Source of the DNA: Pseudescherichia sp031987975
GTDB lineage: Bacteria > Pseudomonadota > Gammaproteobacteria > Enterobacterales > Enterobacteriaceae
Reading direction: 5' to 3'
DNA length: 64,000 bases
Assembly: GCF_031987975.1 (NCBI RefSeq)
Contig: NZ_DALZYX010000007.1
Location: forward strand, 248,001-312,000
The notes below the pieces were generated by a model. That model saw nothing but the letters and a program-made list of their open reading frames with translations. It did not search any database and was not told the DNA's origin. The position numbers and the translations under genes are program-made. Below are positions 17,268 through 23,721 of this stretch, piece by piece; the stretch's first letter is position 1; the number at the start of each line of letters is the position of its first letter.

Positions 17268-17702
17268 TCATGTGGTCTCACAGACACAAACTGTGTCCTC
17301 ACTGGCTAACATTCCGATCTCCGCACGGAGCTTACCGAACTCCTCAGCGAACTGGAGGCCCTCCGGTGTCTCTGACTTAGCAATATCGTAGGAGCCAGTC
17401 TTACGGATTGACGGTAGGACTTCCTCAGTGACCCACTTGCGGAACGGCTCGGATTGCGGTGCATGTCCGCGAAGGAGCATACGGTAGGTGGCAGACTCAT
17501 TCATTAATGTGGAGCGGGGCAGCACGCGAGGATGTCGCACGAGTGTCTCCCATAAAATGGGAGATAGGTCTGAGATACGTAAAGGCTCTATCCCATTATT
17601 CTGCATGAAAGAATAGACAGCGTTACTGCCATTCTTGAAGCCAGCCATATCAGCCACCTGCTTAGCCACAAAGAGCAACTCATGGTCCGGGTGGCCTATC
17701 AC
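17268..17702 (-). CDS. BRO-N domain antirepressor-like protein, possibly broken at its start
   Basis: A 144-residue frame containing a BRO-N domain: LLFVAKQVADMAGFKNGSNA, then NESATYRMLLRGHAP and FRKWVTEEVLPSIRKTGSY, the conserved core of phage antirepressors. After the domain it ends soon in a short tail, whereas many antirepressors carry a second DNA-binding domain. The only start available is a GTG at 17702 with a poor ribosome site, and the domain's usual first strand lies before it, so the N-terminus may have been lost to a frameshift. It is the only gene of the element on the minus strand and lies antisense to any transcript from promoter 1. Confidence 0.55.
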   Translation of the reverse strand: MIGHPDHELLFVAKQVADMAGFKNGSNAVYSFMQNNGIEPLRISDLSPILWETLVRHPRVLPRSTLMNESATYRMLLRGHAPQSEPFRKWVTEEVLPSIRKTGSYDIAKSETPEGLQFAEEFGKLRAEIGMLASEDTVCVCETT

Positions 17703-17967
17703 AACGTCCAGCTCACAGCCTGCAACCGTGGGTAATCAACGAGTGAGTTAACAATCTGTGTAGGAATTTCTGAGACACGCACCACTAATGACTTCTGAAT
17801 TTCAGTAGGCATATCTGACAACGCATCAGCACCACGTCCGGATTACCACGCAGCGCTCGATCTAACGAGTCACGTAATGAGTCAGACACCATTTCTTGGT
17901 GTTTGTTGCGAATGTCCTTGAGACAGACCCTGTTTTCCGGGGCCTGTGGTTCTCCAGCCGACCGCAA
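17703..17967 (-). pseudogene. Frameshifted remnant upstream of the BRO-N gene
   Basis: Reading on the minus strand, a frame from 17967 ends at 17785. A second frame, overlapping it, continues with DALSDMPTEIQKSLVVRVSEI and stops near 17700. Joined by one-base shifts they would give a longer continuous protein that leads into the BRO-N frame. This could be real decay, a sequencing error or chance; I do not recognise the sequence. Support is weak. Confidence 0.25.
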
Positions 17968-18066
17968 AAAATGCGGGCCGCTCGTAACGTAAATAAATCC
18001 TGTACATAACTACTACTGGGTCCCCACTGGTCGCTAGGAAATAACGATAATAAAACAAAGAGTTAA

Positions 18067-18089
18067 GCTAACGACTCACTATAGGGAGA
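18067..18089 (+). promoter_or_regulatory. T7-type phage RNA polymerase promoter 2
   Basis: Second copy of the same promoter: GACTCACTATAGGGAGAGG from 18073, start at G18084, with upstream GCTAAC where copy 1 has GCTAGC. All genes from 18333 to the terminator at 21452 are on the plus strand behind it, so helper polymerase would make one transcript of about 3.4 kb. Confidence 0.92.
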
Positions 18090-18230
18090 GGACCCCCTGT
18101 GAAATCCAGCTTCTTGTTCATCTACGTTGTTAGTGGACTCGCTGGGTCGATCACATGGAAATTCCCCAAGTTAGAACAGCAACCTCTGAATCACCCAAAG
18201 CCGTCGCAGGCTATATCCATCAATCCAGTC

Positions 18231-18319
18231 TTTATGTCGTGCCTCTATGCTGCTGCCAGTGCCCTTGTCGTGGGTCTGGATGGCTGGTAGCGGGTGCGAA
18301 CGTAGAGGCACTACATAAG
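18231..18319 (+). promoter_or_regulatory. Long leader stem-loop ending at the KilA-N ribosome site
   Basis: TATGTCGTGCCTCTA (18233-18247) pairs with TAGAGGCACTACATA (18303-18317) at 14 of 15 positions, and flanking bases extend the stem to about 18 pairs, with a loop of about 50 bases. It closes directly against the AAGGA site of the next gene. T7 messages are cut at long stems by RNase III, so a processing site or a translation switch is plausible. The 18090-18332 leader has no convincing gene. Confidence 0.55.
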
Positions 18320-18332
18320 GAATTACGACACC

Positions 18333-19076
18333 ATGGTTTACACCAACACTATTGAGGCTCTGCCAATCGTCATCGAGAATCACTCGTTCACGTGCAATGA
18401 CCAGCGTATGTGGAACCTCAACGAGATTCACCAAGTGCTCAATCTGCCAGATAGTAAAGCTCCTTCACAGTGGCGAACCGAGGTCTCTCGACACATGGAC
18501 CGCTCTGCAAATTTGCAGACCGTTAACGGTGACAACGGGGGTACTTGGGCGACTGAGGCTGGCGCTATTGCATATGCTATGTGGGTCTCGACCGATTTCT
18601 ACCTGATGGTCATCAATGCGTTCATCTTCATGCGTAACGATGCCGTTCTCCGTGAGCGTGTCGCTGTGCTGCAAGCTGATGAGGCTAACGCTGCTTTGTC
18701 CATCGCGGCACCTAAAGCTGATATCTTCGATAAGCGTCTTGCCAATGGTGGCGCTGTACCATGGACCCAAGCCTGTAGAGCGCTGAGCATTCCTCCACGT
18801 AAACTCATAGCGGGTCTACTGGGGTCCGGTAAGTTCATTAAGAAGTTCGATTATGACCGTGGCGATTATTATATCCAGCCACCTGCTGAGGCATTCCGTG
18901 GGGATTACTTCCGCTGGAAGACCGTAATGGACCGTCAGGAATGGCAAGTAACCGCTCGTGGTGTCGCCTGGATGCAAGAGAATGCGTCTAAGTGGCGAGA
19001 AGCTATTGCCCGTGATGACCGCCAGAAGGCTGCCGCTAAGCGAGCTGCGAAACGTAGCCGTAAGGTGGCCGCATGA
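18333..19076 (+). CDS. KilA-N/antirepressor-type DNA-binding protein
   Basis: A 247-residue protein. The N-terminal part (about 10-110) looks like a KilA-N domain: MWNLNEIHQVLNLPDSKAPSQW, then ATEAGAIAYAMWVSTDFYLMVINAFIF. The middle and C-terminal part (about 140-215) resembles the ANT/KilAC domain of phage antirepressors (VPWTQACRALSIPPRKLIAGLLG...DYYIQP...WQVTARGVAWM). A very basic Lys/Arg/Ala tail follows. It is the first gene after T7-type promoter 2, so it would be made as soon as a helper polymerase appears. Its target is unknown; with no repressor gene in the element it might act on helper or host regulators. Confidence 0.6.
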   Translation: MVYTNTIEALPIVIENHSFTCNDQRMWNLNEIHQVLNLPDSKAPSQWRTEVSRHMDRSANLQTVNGDNGGTWATEAGAIAYAMWVSTDFYLMVINAFIFMRNDAVLRERVAVLQADEANAALSIAAPKADIFDKRLANGGAVPWTQACRALSIPPRKLIAGLLGSGKFIKKFDYDRGDYYIQPPAEAFRGDYFRWKTVMDRQEWQVTARGVAWMQENASKWREAIARDDRQKAAAKRAAKRSRKVAA

Positions 19077-19267
19077 GTGAAGCCAGAAAGATTGACCCAA
19101 GGACCCCTGAGGGCCGCAAGGCGCTGAGCTTCCTGACTATCCCCACACGGACACTTTTGGACCTGCTAGGCATCGATCCGGCTGGTCCTGAAAGCCGACC
19201 GCATTACCCAAAGGCCGAGCTGTGTCTGATGTGCGTTGAGCGCGGCATCAAGCGCCCTCTCGTTTAG
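19073..19267 (+). CDS. Small unknown protein, 64 residues
   Basis: Starts MSEARKIDPRTPEGRKALSF and overlaps the KilA-N stop by four bases (ATGA), which supports a real, translationally coupled gene. It has a CLMC pair near its end that could bind a metal. I do not recognise a family. Confidence 0.5.
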   Translation: MSEARKIDPRTPEGRKALSFLTIPTRTLLDLLGIDPAGPESRPHYPKAELCLMCVERGIKRPLV

Positions 19268-19407
19268 CATCTTACTAACTTAAACACTGAATACGAACAC
19301 CGACCGATGCGGGGAGACCCTCAGCGGCGCTCTGTGCTGCCTGTAAGTAGCCAGATTGCGCCATCGAGGAGACCGATAGGGGTTCACCTGAATATGGAGA
19401 ATCCACT

Positions 19408-19710
19408 ATGTCCATTTTAATTACTGATTCCCTAAATAATGATATCGCTGAAGCTGGAGACGCCAGTGAGGTCTACAGCCTTACGGCTATCCACGCGGCT
19501 CTAAAACTAGGTGGCTCAAAGCATCCGGCTCTATTCGAGCAAGACTCAGAGTTTCATCACTTCAACGCCTGCGGTCGCCTGTCATCCTCCTTTGAGGAAC
19601 AAACGGGAATGACGTACTGGGCTGATAGTGAATGCCTTGAGGCCTTCAGTCGCTGGCTTGGCTACGAGTCTCTGGGCCATCTGCTCGATGCTGTGCCAGT
19701 AGAGGATTAA
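19408..19710 (+). CDS. Small KilA-N-like protein, 100 residues
   Basis: Preceded by a GGAG site. The segment VYSLTAIHAALKLGGSKHPALF followed by TYWADSECLEAFSRWLGYES has the layout of a shortened KilA-N fold (start helix, then the aromatic region that normally reads WVHPDLA...). The acidic C-terminus and small size suggest a partner or inhibitor of the larger KilA-N protein; this is inference. The 140 bp before it hold no gene. Confidence 0.45.
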   Translation: MSILITDSLNNDIAEAGDASEVYSLTAIHAALKLGGSKHPALFEQDSEFHHFNACGRLSSSFEEQTGMTYWADSECLEAFSRWLGYESLGHLLDAVPVED

Positions 19711-19780
19711 CGAGACTACGTTTCACAGCCCGACCATAACTATCAACACTGACATTCCCCGCCCAAGGAGGACCCCTACA

Positions 19781-20176
19781 ATGTTAATTCCTAAATTTAT
19801 CCTGACTGATGTTACCGATACGTCAATCAAAGTGAACGGCCAAAAGATGACGCTGGATTACTTCAAACAAGTCTTTGTAACCATGTGTCTTAACGCCTCG
19901 TGGAATAGCTTCGAAGTCTCGCGGCGTCTGTTCGATGCCATGATGAACGTAAACATTATCCCCAGAGGCTACGGCAAGTTCTCGCGGGACTACGCGGATT
20001 ACCGCTCCGAACAGGAAGAACAGCGAGCAGCCCTTCAGCGCTTTGCAGACGAACAGGCAGAACGCATGGCAGCCATACATGCGACCCCTGAGGAAATCGC
20101 TGAGGATGTGGCTAAACGTAAAGCTCGACAAGCCGAAGTGGTAGCAAGGTTCCGCAAAGCCTCTGCTGGTTTCTAG
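19781..20176 (+). CDS. Unknown charged coiled-coil protein, 131 residues
   Basis: It has a strong AAGGAGG ribosome site. The first 75 residues are mixed alpha/beta in character (FILTDVTDTSIKVNGQKMTLDYF); the rest (about 75-131) is a highly charged helix (RSEQEEQRAALQRFADEQAER...). No family is recognised. It lies directly before the capsid-like gene, the place the scaffold gene 9 occupies before gene 10 in T7, so an assembly role is possible but unproven. Confidence 0.5.
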   Translation: MLIPKFILTDVTDTSIKVNGQKMTLDYFKQVFVTMCLNASWNSFEVSRRLFDAMMNVNIIPRGYGKFSRDYADYRSEQEEQRAALQRFADEQAERMAAIHATPEEIAEDVAKRKARQAEVVARFRKASAGF

Positions 20177-20279
20177 TAGCGTCTTAACCTTCATCAGCCT
20201 TCCCTGATTCAAATTCTAAAGTGAGCGGCCTCAATGGTCGCTTGCAGCAACATCAGCCTTTTGCCTAATGCCACCAGAT

Positions 20280-20325
20280 AACTCTCTGTAACTAAAGGGA
20301 GATAACGACACTTAAGGAGATATAC
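20280..20325 (+). promoter_or_regulatory. Degenerate phage promoter and gene-10-like ribosome site
   Basis: AACTAAAGGGAGA (20290-20302) resembles the T3/T7 promoter core from -7 to +6, but the upstream specificity bases are poor. Then AAGGAGATATAC (20314-20325) is identical to 12 bases of the T7 gene 10 leader, the strongest natural phage ribosome site known. The pair implies high expression of the next gene. The ribosome site is clear; the promoter is tentative. Confidence 0.6.
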
Positions 20326-20330
20326 TTATT

Positions 20331-21407
20331 ATGAGCCGCCAACAATTCAGTGACACCAATACCCAGTCTCAACGAGATGCCGAAATCACTCGAAAAGTAA
20401 ACTTGCAGACCCAACATGCGACCATCTCAACTCACGCTGAGTCCGGCTGGGAGCAAATCAACATGGCTTCTGTAGCCCCAGTGCGCAATGGCGACGGGTC
20501 TGTAGATGGCGGTGGCGCTATGCACGTAACAACTAACGTAGATGCTTCTGTTTACGCTGAGAGTTTCGCTCAGTCACTGGATGTCAGCCTGAATGACCCT
20601 GATTTTATTGAGCGTCTTAACGAGTGCCTGACCGCCGAGATTCGACCATATCGTACCGAGCCTACGCCCATTACTCTGGCCGTGCTGGCTGATAACTCTG
20701 TTCGTTTTAATCCGACCCAGCGTTACGCCGATTCTGACAAGCCGACCTCCATTATTAAGTTTGGTGAGATGGTCACTGTCGATAAAGCGAATGACGCGGT
20801 TATGTTTAACCACTCTGTGGAGCTGCTCGACTTCCATATGGATACCGCAGGATTCACTGAGGCCTCCCTCCGCCACGCGATTGGACAGGCTCTGGTGGAT
20901 ATCTGCGCCTCGATGAGTTCACACTGTGTGGACCTGCTGGTTAATGCAGAGCTGACCCAAAAGATTGAAGTTACTAAGCCTACGGGTATTCCACGTGAGC
21001 AGGCCGAAGACATTATCGATCTGCTGTCTGTGAACCTGACACCTGCTTATGGTGCGACGCTGAGTGACTACACGTTACTCATTCCGGCTTCACTGGAAGC
21101 TATCCTTGAGCGAGCAGCTCAGCGGGCTGGCGTAGAGGACGTGGAGGAACTACTGGGCTGCGGTGTAATGGAATATAGCGGTACTGACCGTGGCCTCTTT
21201 CTGTTACCTCGTCGCTTCACTGCGCTATCTTTCCGGTCTACCGCTGATGGTGATGCCTTCCCGGTCACACTGTCACGAAATGCCAATAAACAAGCGTGGG
21301 TCATTGAAGCTCGTGGAGTGGTTGACCTGGTGGCCTCTGCGACCGCTAAGGATGCTGACGGTGTCACAGTGAGCCTACCGCTCATCACTCAGTTGACTTG
21401 GAAGTAA
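20331..21407 (+). CDS. Capsid-like protein of the element, 358 residues
   Basis: Not recognisable by close similarity. The pattern fits an HK97-fold major capsid protein: an extended N-arm (1-60), a beta-rich stretch with E-loop character (about 110-165), a long spine-like helix (ASLRHAIGQALVDICASMSS, about 180-205), and an A-domain-like region (YGATLSDYTLLIPASLEAIL...) ending in beta strands. The length is close to T7 gp10A (344 residues). It has a gene-10-type ribosome site and a terminator directly behind, exactly as gene 10 does. If right, the satellite builds its own shell or forces helper shells to another size. A non-structural role cannot be excluded without structure prediction. Confidence 0.45.
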   Translation: MSRQQFSDTNTQSQRDAEITRKVNLQTQHATISTHAESGWEQINMASVAPVRNGDGSVDGGGAMHVTTNVDASVYAESFAQSLDVSLNDPDFIERLNECLTAEIRPYRTEPTPITLAVLADNSVRFNPTQRYADSDKPTSIIKFGEMVTVDKANDAVMFNHSVELLDFHMDTAGFTEASLRHAIGQALVDICASMSSHCVDLLVNAELTQKIEVTKPTGIPREQAEDIIDLLSVNLTPAYGATLSDYTLLIPASLEAILERAAQRAGVEDVEELLGCGVMEYSGTDRGLFLLPRRFTALSFRSTADGDAFPVTLSRNANKQAWVIEARGVVDLVASATAKDADGVTVSLPLITQLTWK

Positions 21408-21416
21408 CTAAATAAT

Positions 21417-21452
21417 AGCTAAGGGTGTCCTAAAAGGGATGCCCTAGCTTTT
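21417..21452 (+). terminator. Terminator after the capsid-like gene
   Basis: AGCTA-GGG paired with CCC-TAGCT (one bulged A), an inner TGTCC/GGATG stem, and four T. It sits 10 bp after the stop codon, the position of T-phi after gene 10 in T7. Confidence 0.75.
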
Positions 21453-21472
21453 ACTATTGATAGGTTTTAACC

Positions 21473-21619
21473 ATGAATACAGAGGGATTACCCTATGAAT
21501 TTTTATTGATGCTGGCTCATGTCACGTACATGGTTATTGCTATTAGCTTGAGCCTAAAAGGACCCTTTATGAAAATTCTACAGAAATTTCTGAGTGGGTA
21601 TCATAAGGATAAGCCTTGA
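21473..21619 (+). CDS. Small membrane protein, 48 residues, possible second internal start
   Basis: ATG at 21473 opens a 48-residue frame with one hydrophobic segment (FLLMLAHVTYMVIAISLSL) followed by a basic tail. A second in-frame ATG at 21572 has a better ribosome site (AAAGGA) and would give only the 16-residue tail MKILQKFLSGYHKDKP. It is small-holin-like in size and layout, but such a guess rests on shape only. It lies beyond the terminator, so it may have its own control. Confidence 0.4.
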   Translation: MNTEGLPYEFLLMLAHVTYMVIAISLSLKGPFMKILQKFLSGYHKDKP

Positions 21620-21678
21620 GGAAAATCCCCCCTATGGGTCTCGATAGGACCATCAGGAACCACGGCAAGACCACTACC

Positions 21679-21723
21679 GAAGTCACAAATGAGCCACAAT
21701 CGGGTCATAAAGAAGTCACAAAT
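21679..21723. repeat. Paired GAAGTCACAAAT repeats near attR
   Basis: GAAGTCACAAAT occurs at 21679-21690 and 21712-21723, 33 bp apart, 55 bp inside attR. Short direct repeats beside a core site are typical arm-type integrase binding sites. Confidence 0.5.
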
Positions 21724-21775
21724 TGCTTGACGACTATCTTCTAACCCGGTCATGATGCGTCTCTCATCGCTATTC

Positions 21776-23536
21776 TTAGTTGGCTGAAAACCAGCTCAAC
21801 CAGCGCAGCGGCCACGGGTAGCGATGACGCGCTTCCTGCTGCGTCGCCAGCGTAATACGTTCCTGAATGGTCTGGATCAAGGTCGTTTGCCCTTCGCCAT
21901 CCCACACCAGGTCTGTCAGTAAGGGTAGTGCATCGGTCACGTCATCAATGGCCCAGATGGAAAATTGTTCTGCCTGTACCGCATCCAGCAGATCCTGGTG
22001 CAGACAGAGATGGCGCACGTTCGCGGCGGGGACAATCACCCCCTGCTTGCCGGTCAGGCCCCGATGCTGACAAATCGCAAAAAAGCCTTCGATCTTCTCA
22101 TTCAGACCGCCCACCGGCTGCGCGCGACCAAACTGATCCACCGAGCCGGTAATGGCGATATGCTGATGCAGCGGGACATCGGCCAGGGCGCTGATCAGCG
22201 CGCACAACTCGGCCATCGAGGCGCTGTCGCCGTCCACTTCGCTGTAGGATTGCTCAAAGGTCAGCGACGCGGTGAACGGCATCTGCTGCTCCAGCTCCAG
22301 CTCGGCCATCAGGAAGGATTGCATGATCATCATGCCCTTCGCATGGATATTGCCCCCCAGCTCGGCTTTACGCTCGATGTCATGAAACTCACCGTCACCA
22401 ATGTGCACCACGCAACTGATGCGTGAAGGCTCGCCATAGGGGCGAGGATGGCCAGGAAATTCAACCACCGAGAGGGCGTTGATCTGCCCGACGCGCTCGC
22501 CCTCGGTCTCAATCAAGATTTGCTCAAGCAGGATCTCATCCAGCATACGCTCCGGCAGATAGCCTTCACGCCATTCGCGCTGGGTCAGCATGGTCCGCAG
22601 CTGCTCTGCGTCGAAGGTGCTCTCTTCGGTAAAGGCGGAGACCTCGCGCAGCTGACGAGCCAGCCACAGCGGGCAGAGTGGCAGCGTTTCTTGATCGTCG
22701 GTATAGCGTACTGCGGCGCGGATCAGCACCGGCCAAGCATCGTCAGCAGGCACAGGCAATCCAGCCTGCTCGGCGTTCAGGATCACCCACTGACGCCAGG
22801 TGGCAAGATCTTCTGCATCGGTAATCTGAATATTTTCTTCATACTCGCTGTAGATAGACTGGGCAGCCAGATCGGGTTCCATCTCCTGGAAATCCGCCAG
22901 CGACTCGCGCTCGCCCACCAGGATAACCTTCAGCGTGAGCGGCATCGCGGGTACGCTAACGGGCAGGGGACGGGACTCATCAAAAGAGACCCAGTCAAAA
23001 CGCTGGCGGGTGACGAGTGATTTAAGACGCATCCAGAGCAGTGGCTGGCTCAGCAGGGTGCGCAGGGAGATAATCAGCACGCCACCGTTGGCCTGGTGCA
23101 CCAGCCCTGGCTCAAGGGTGATCTCATTATTGAACTGGCGCAGGCAGCCAAAGAGCTGCTCGGCTTCTACCCAGTCAGCAACCACCACATCACTCTTTCC
23201 GGCAAAGTTCGCCTCTGCACTGGCGGCAGGCTTTGCGCTCACCGTGCGGCCGGCGACGCTATACTCAACGCCAACCACTGGCGACGTCGCGGGCTGGAGT
23301 TCACGGGCGGCGGCGGCGATCAGGGCCAGATACTCCGGCTCCTCCGGCGCTTTAGCCAGTAAAAAGCGTGATGATGCAGAAGGATGCAGCAGCTGCTCCA
23401 GCGCATAGTGCAAACGAGGTTGCGTGTCACCAAGAGAAAGCTCAGACTCAAGGTCAACGTCAGACGGTGTAAACACCTCCTGATAGCTGTCGGTATCAGG
23501 AACAAGGTCTTGCCAGGCTAGTTTAGTAATGGTCAA
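21776..23536 (-). CDS. lonB: Lon-type protease LonB (YcbZ)
   Basis: A 586-residue protein of the same length as E. coli YcbZ, a Lon-like ATP-dependent protease homologue. The C-terminal protease domain keeps the Ser of DGDSASMAEL and the Lys of GLNEKIEGFFA, the catalytic dyad. The N-terminal half is a divergent AAA-like region. Its stop codon is the integration site: the element replaces TGA by TAA without changing the protein. Read-through from lonB to fabA, possible in other enterobacteria, is interrupted here. Confidence 0.95.
   Translation of the reverse strand: MTITKLAWQDLVPDTDSYQEVFTPSDVDLESELSLGDTQPRLHYALEQLLHPSASSRFLLAKAPEEPEYLALIAAAARELQPATSPVVGVEYSVAGRTVSAKPAASAEANFAGKSDVVVADWVEAEQLFGCLRQFNNEITLEPGLVHQANGGVLIISLRTLLSQPLLWMRLKSLVTRQRFDWVSFDESRPLPVSVPAMPLTLKVILVGERESLADFQEMEPDLAAQSIYSEYEENIQITDAEDLATWRQWVILNAEQAGLPVPADDAWPVLIRAAVRYTDDQETLPLCPLWLARQLREVSAFTEESTFDAEQLRTMLTQREWREGYLPERMLDEILLEQILIETEGERVGQINALSVVEFPGHPRPYGEPSRISCVVHIGDGEFHDIERKAELGGNIHAKGMMIMQSFLMAELELEQQMPFTASLTFEQSYSEVDGDSASMAELCALISALADVPLHQHIAITGSVDQFGRAQPVGGLNEKIEGFFAICQHRGLTGKQGVIVPAANVRHLCLHQDLLDAVQAEQFSIWAIDDVTDALPLLTDLVWDGEGQTTLIQTIQERITLATQQEARHRYPWPLRWLSWFSAN
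21778..21793. repeat. attR core within the lonB 3' end
   Basis: AGTTGGCTGAAAACCA; on the reverse strand it encodes the last residues of LonB (W-F-S-A-N) and the T of its stop. The element supplies AA to complete a TAA stop. Confidence 0.9.
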
Positions 23537-23721
23537 TGTCGAGGTTTTATCGTCAGCTGTAAAAGGCGGAATTATAGCGTAAGCGGCAATTCAGCACACG
23601 CGGAATAGATGCTTTTACCGCTATCCGGCTACCGTCTGGCTCACAGGATGTGATTTCTTTTCAGCAGATTGGCAAAAAACTGATATTCTGAACTAAGTTA
23701 CACGGTAACACTGAGATCGCA

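Larger units (their letters stand above)
15031..21793. mobile_element. Integrated 6.76 kb satellite-like element using T7-type promoters
   Basis: The element is bounded by the 16-bp direct repeat AGTTGGCTGAAAACCA (15031-15046 and 21778-21793) and interrupts the otherwise conserved lonB-fabA junction. It encodes a tyrosine integrase beside attL. Inside are two copies of a T7-type RNA polymerase promoter, BRO-N and KilA-N antirepressor-like proteins, small unknown proteins, and a capsid-like protein behind a T7 gene-10-like ribosome site and before a hairpin terminator. No phage RNA polymerase, DNA polymerase, terminase, portal or tail gene is present, so it cannot be a self-sufficient phage. 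Its base composition is visibly less GC-rich than its neighbours. I infer a satellite that needs a T7-like helper phage; a heavily deleted T7-like prophage is the alternative, but exact ends and intact genes argue against it. Confidence 0.8.

Noticed and set aside
17275..17305. TCTCACAG..., resembling the first bases of the T7 genome, as a copied terminal repeat or packaging end
   Set aside because: Only eight bases match, and they lie inside the end of the BRO-N gene. Too short to mean anything without alignment to a helper phage.
18099..18355. Small frames 18099-18290 and 18155-18355 between promoter 2 and the KilA-N gene
   Set aside because: No good ribosome site and odd amino-acid make-up; they overlap the long stem-loop, so the stretch is better explained as an untranslated leader.
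21626..21655. CCCCCCTATGGG, resembling the CCCCCATAGGGGG hairpin near the T7 left end
   Set aside because: The arms do not pair well and the flanking bases differ; it may be chance. Worth a direct alignment, but not claimed.
15031..21793. Ordinary P4-like or PICI satellite
   Set aside because: No AlpA, primase-helicase, small terminase, Sid/Psu or Rpp-like gene is present, and control by T7-type promoters is foreign to those families.
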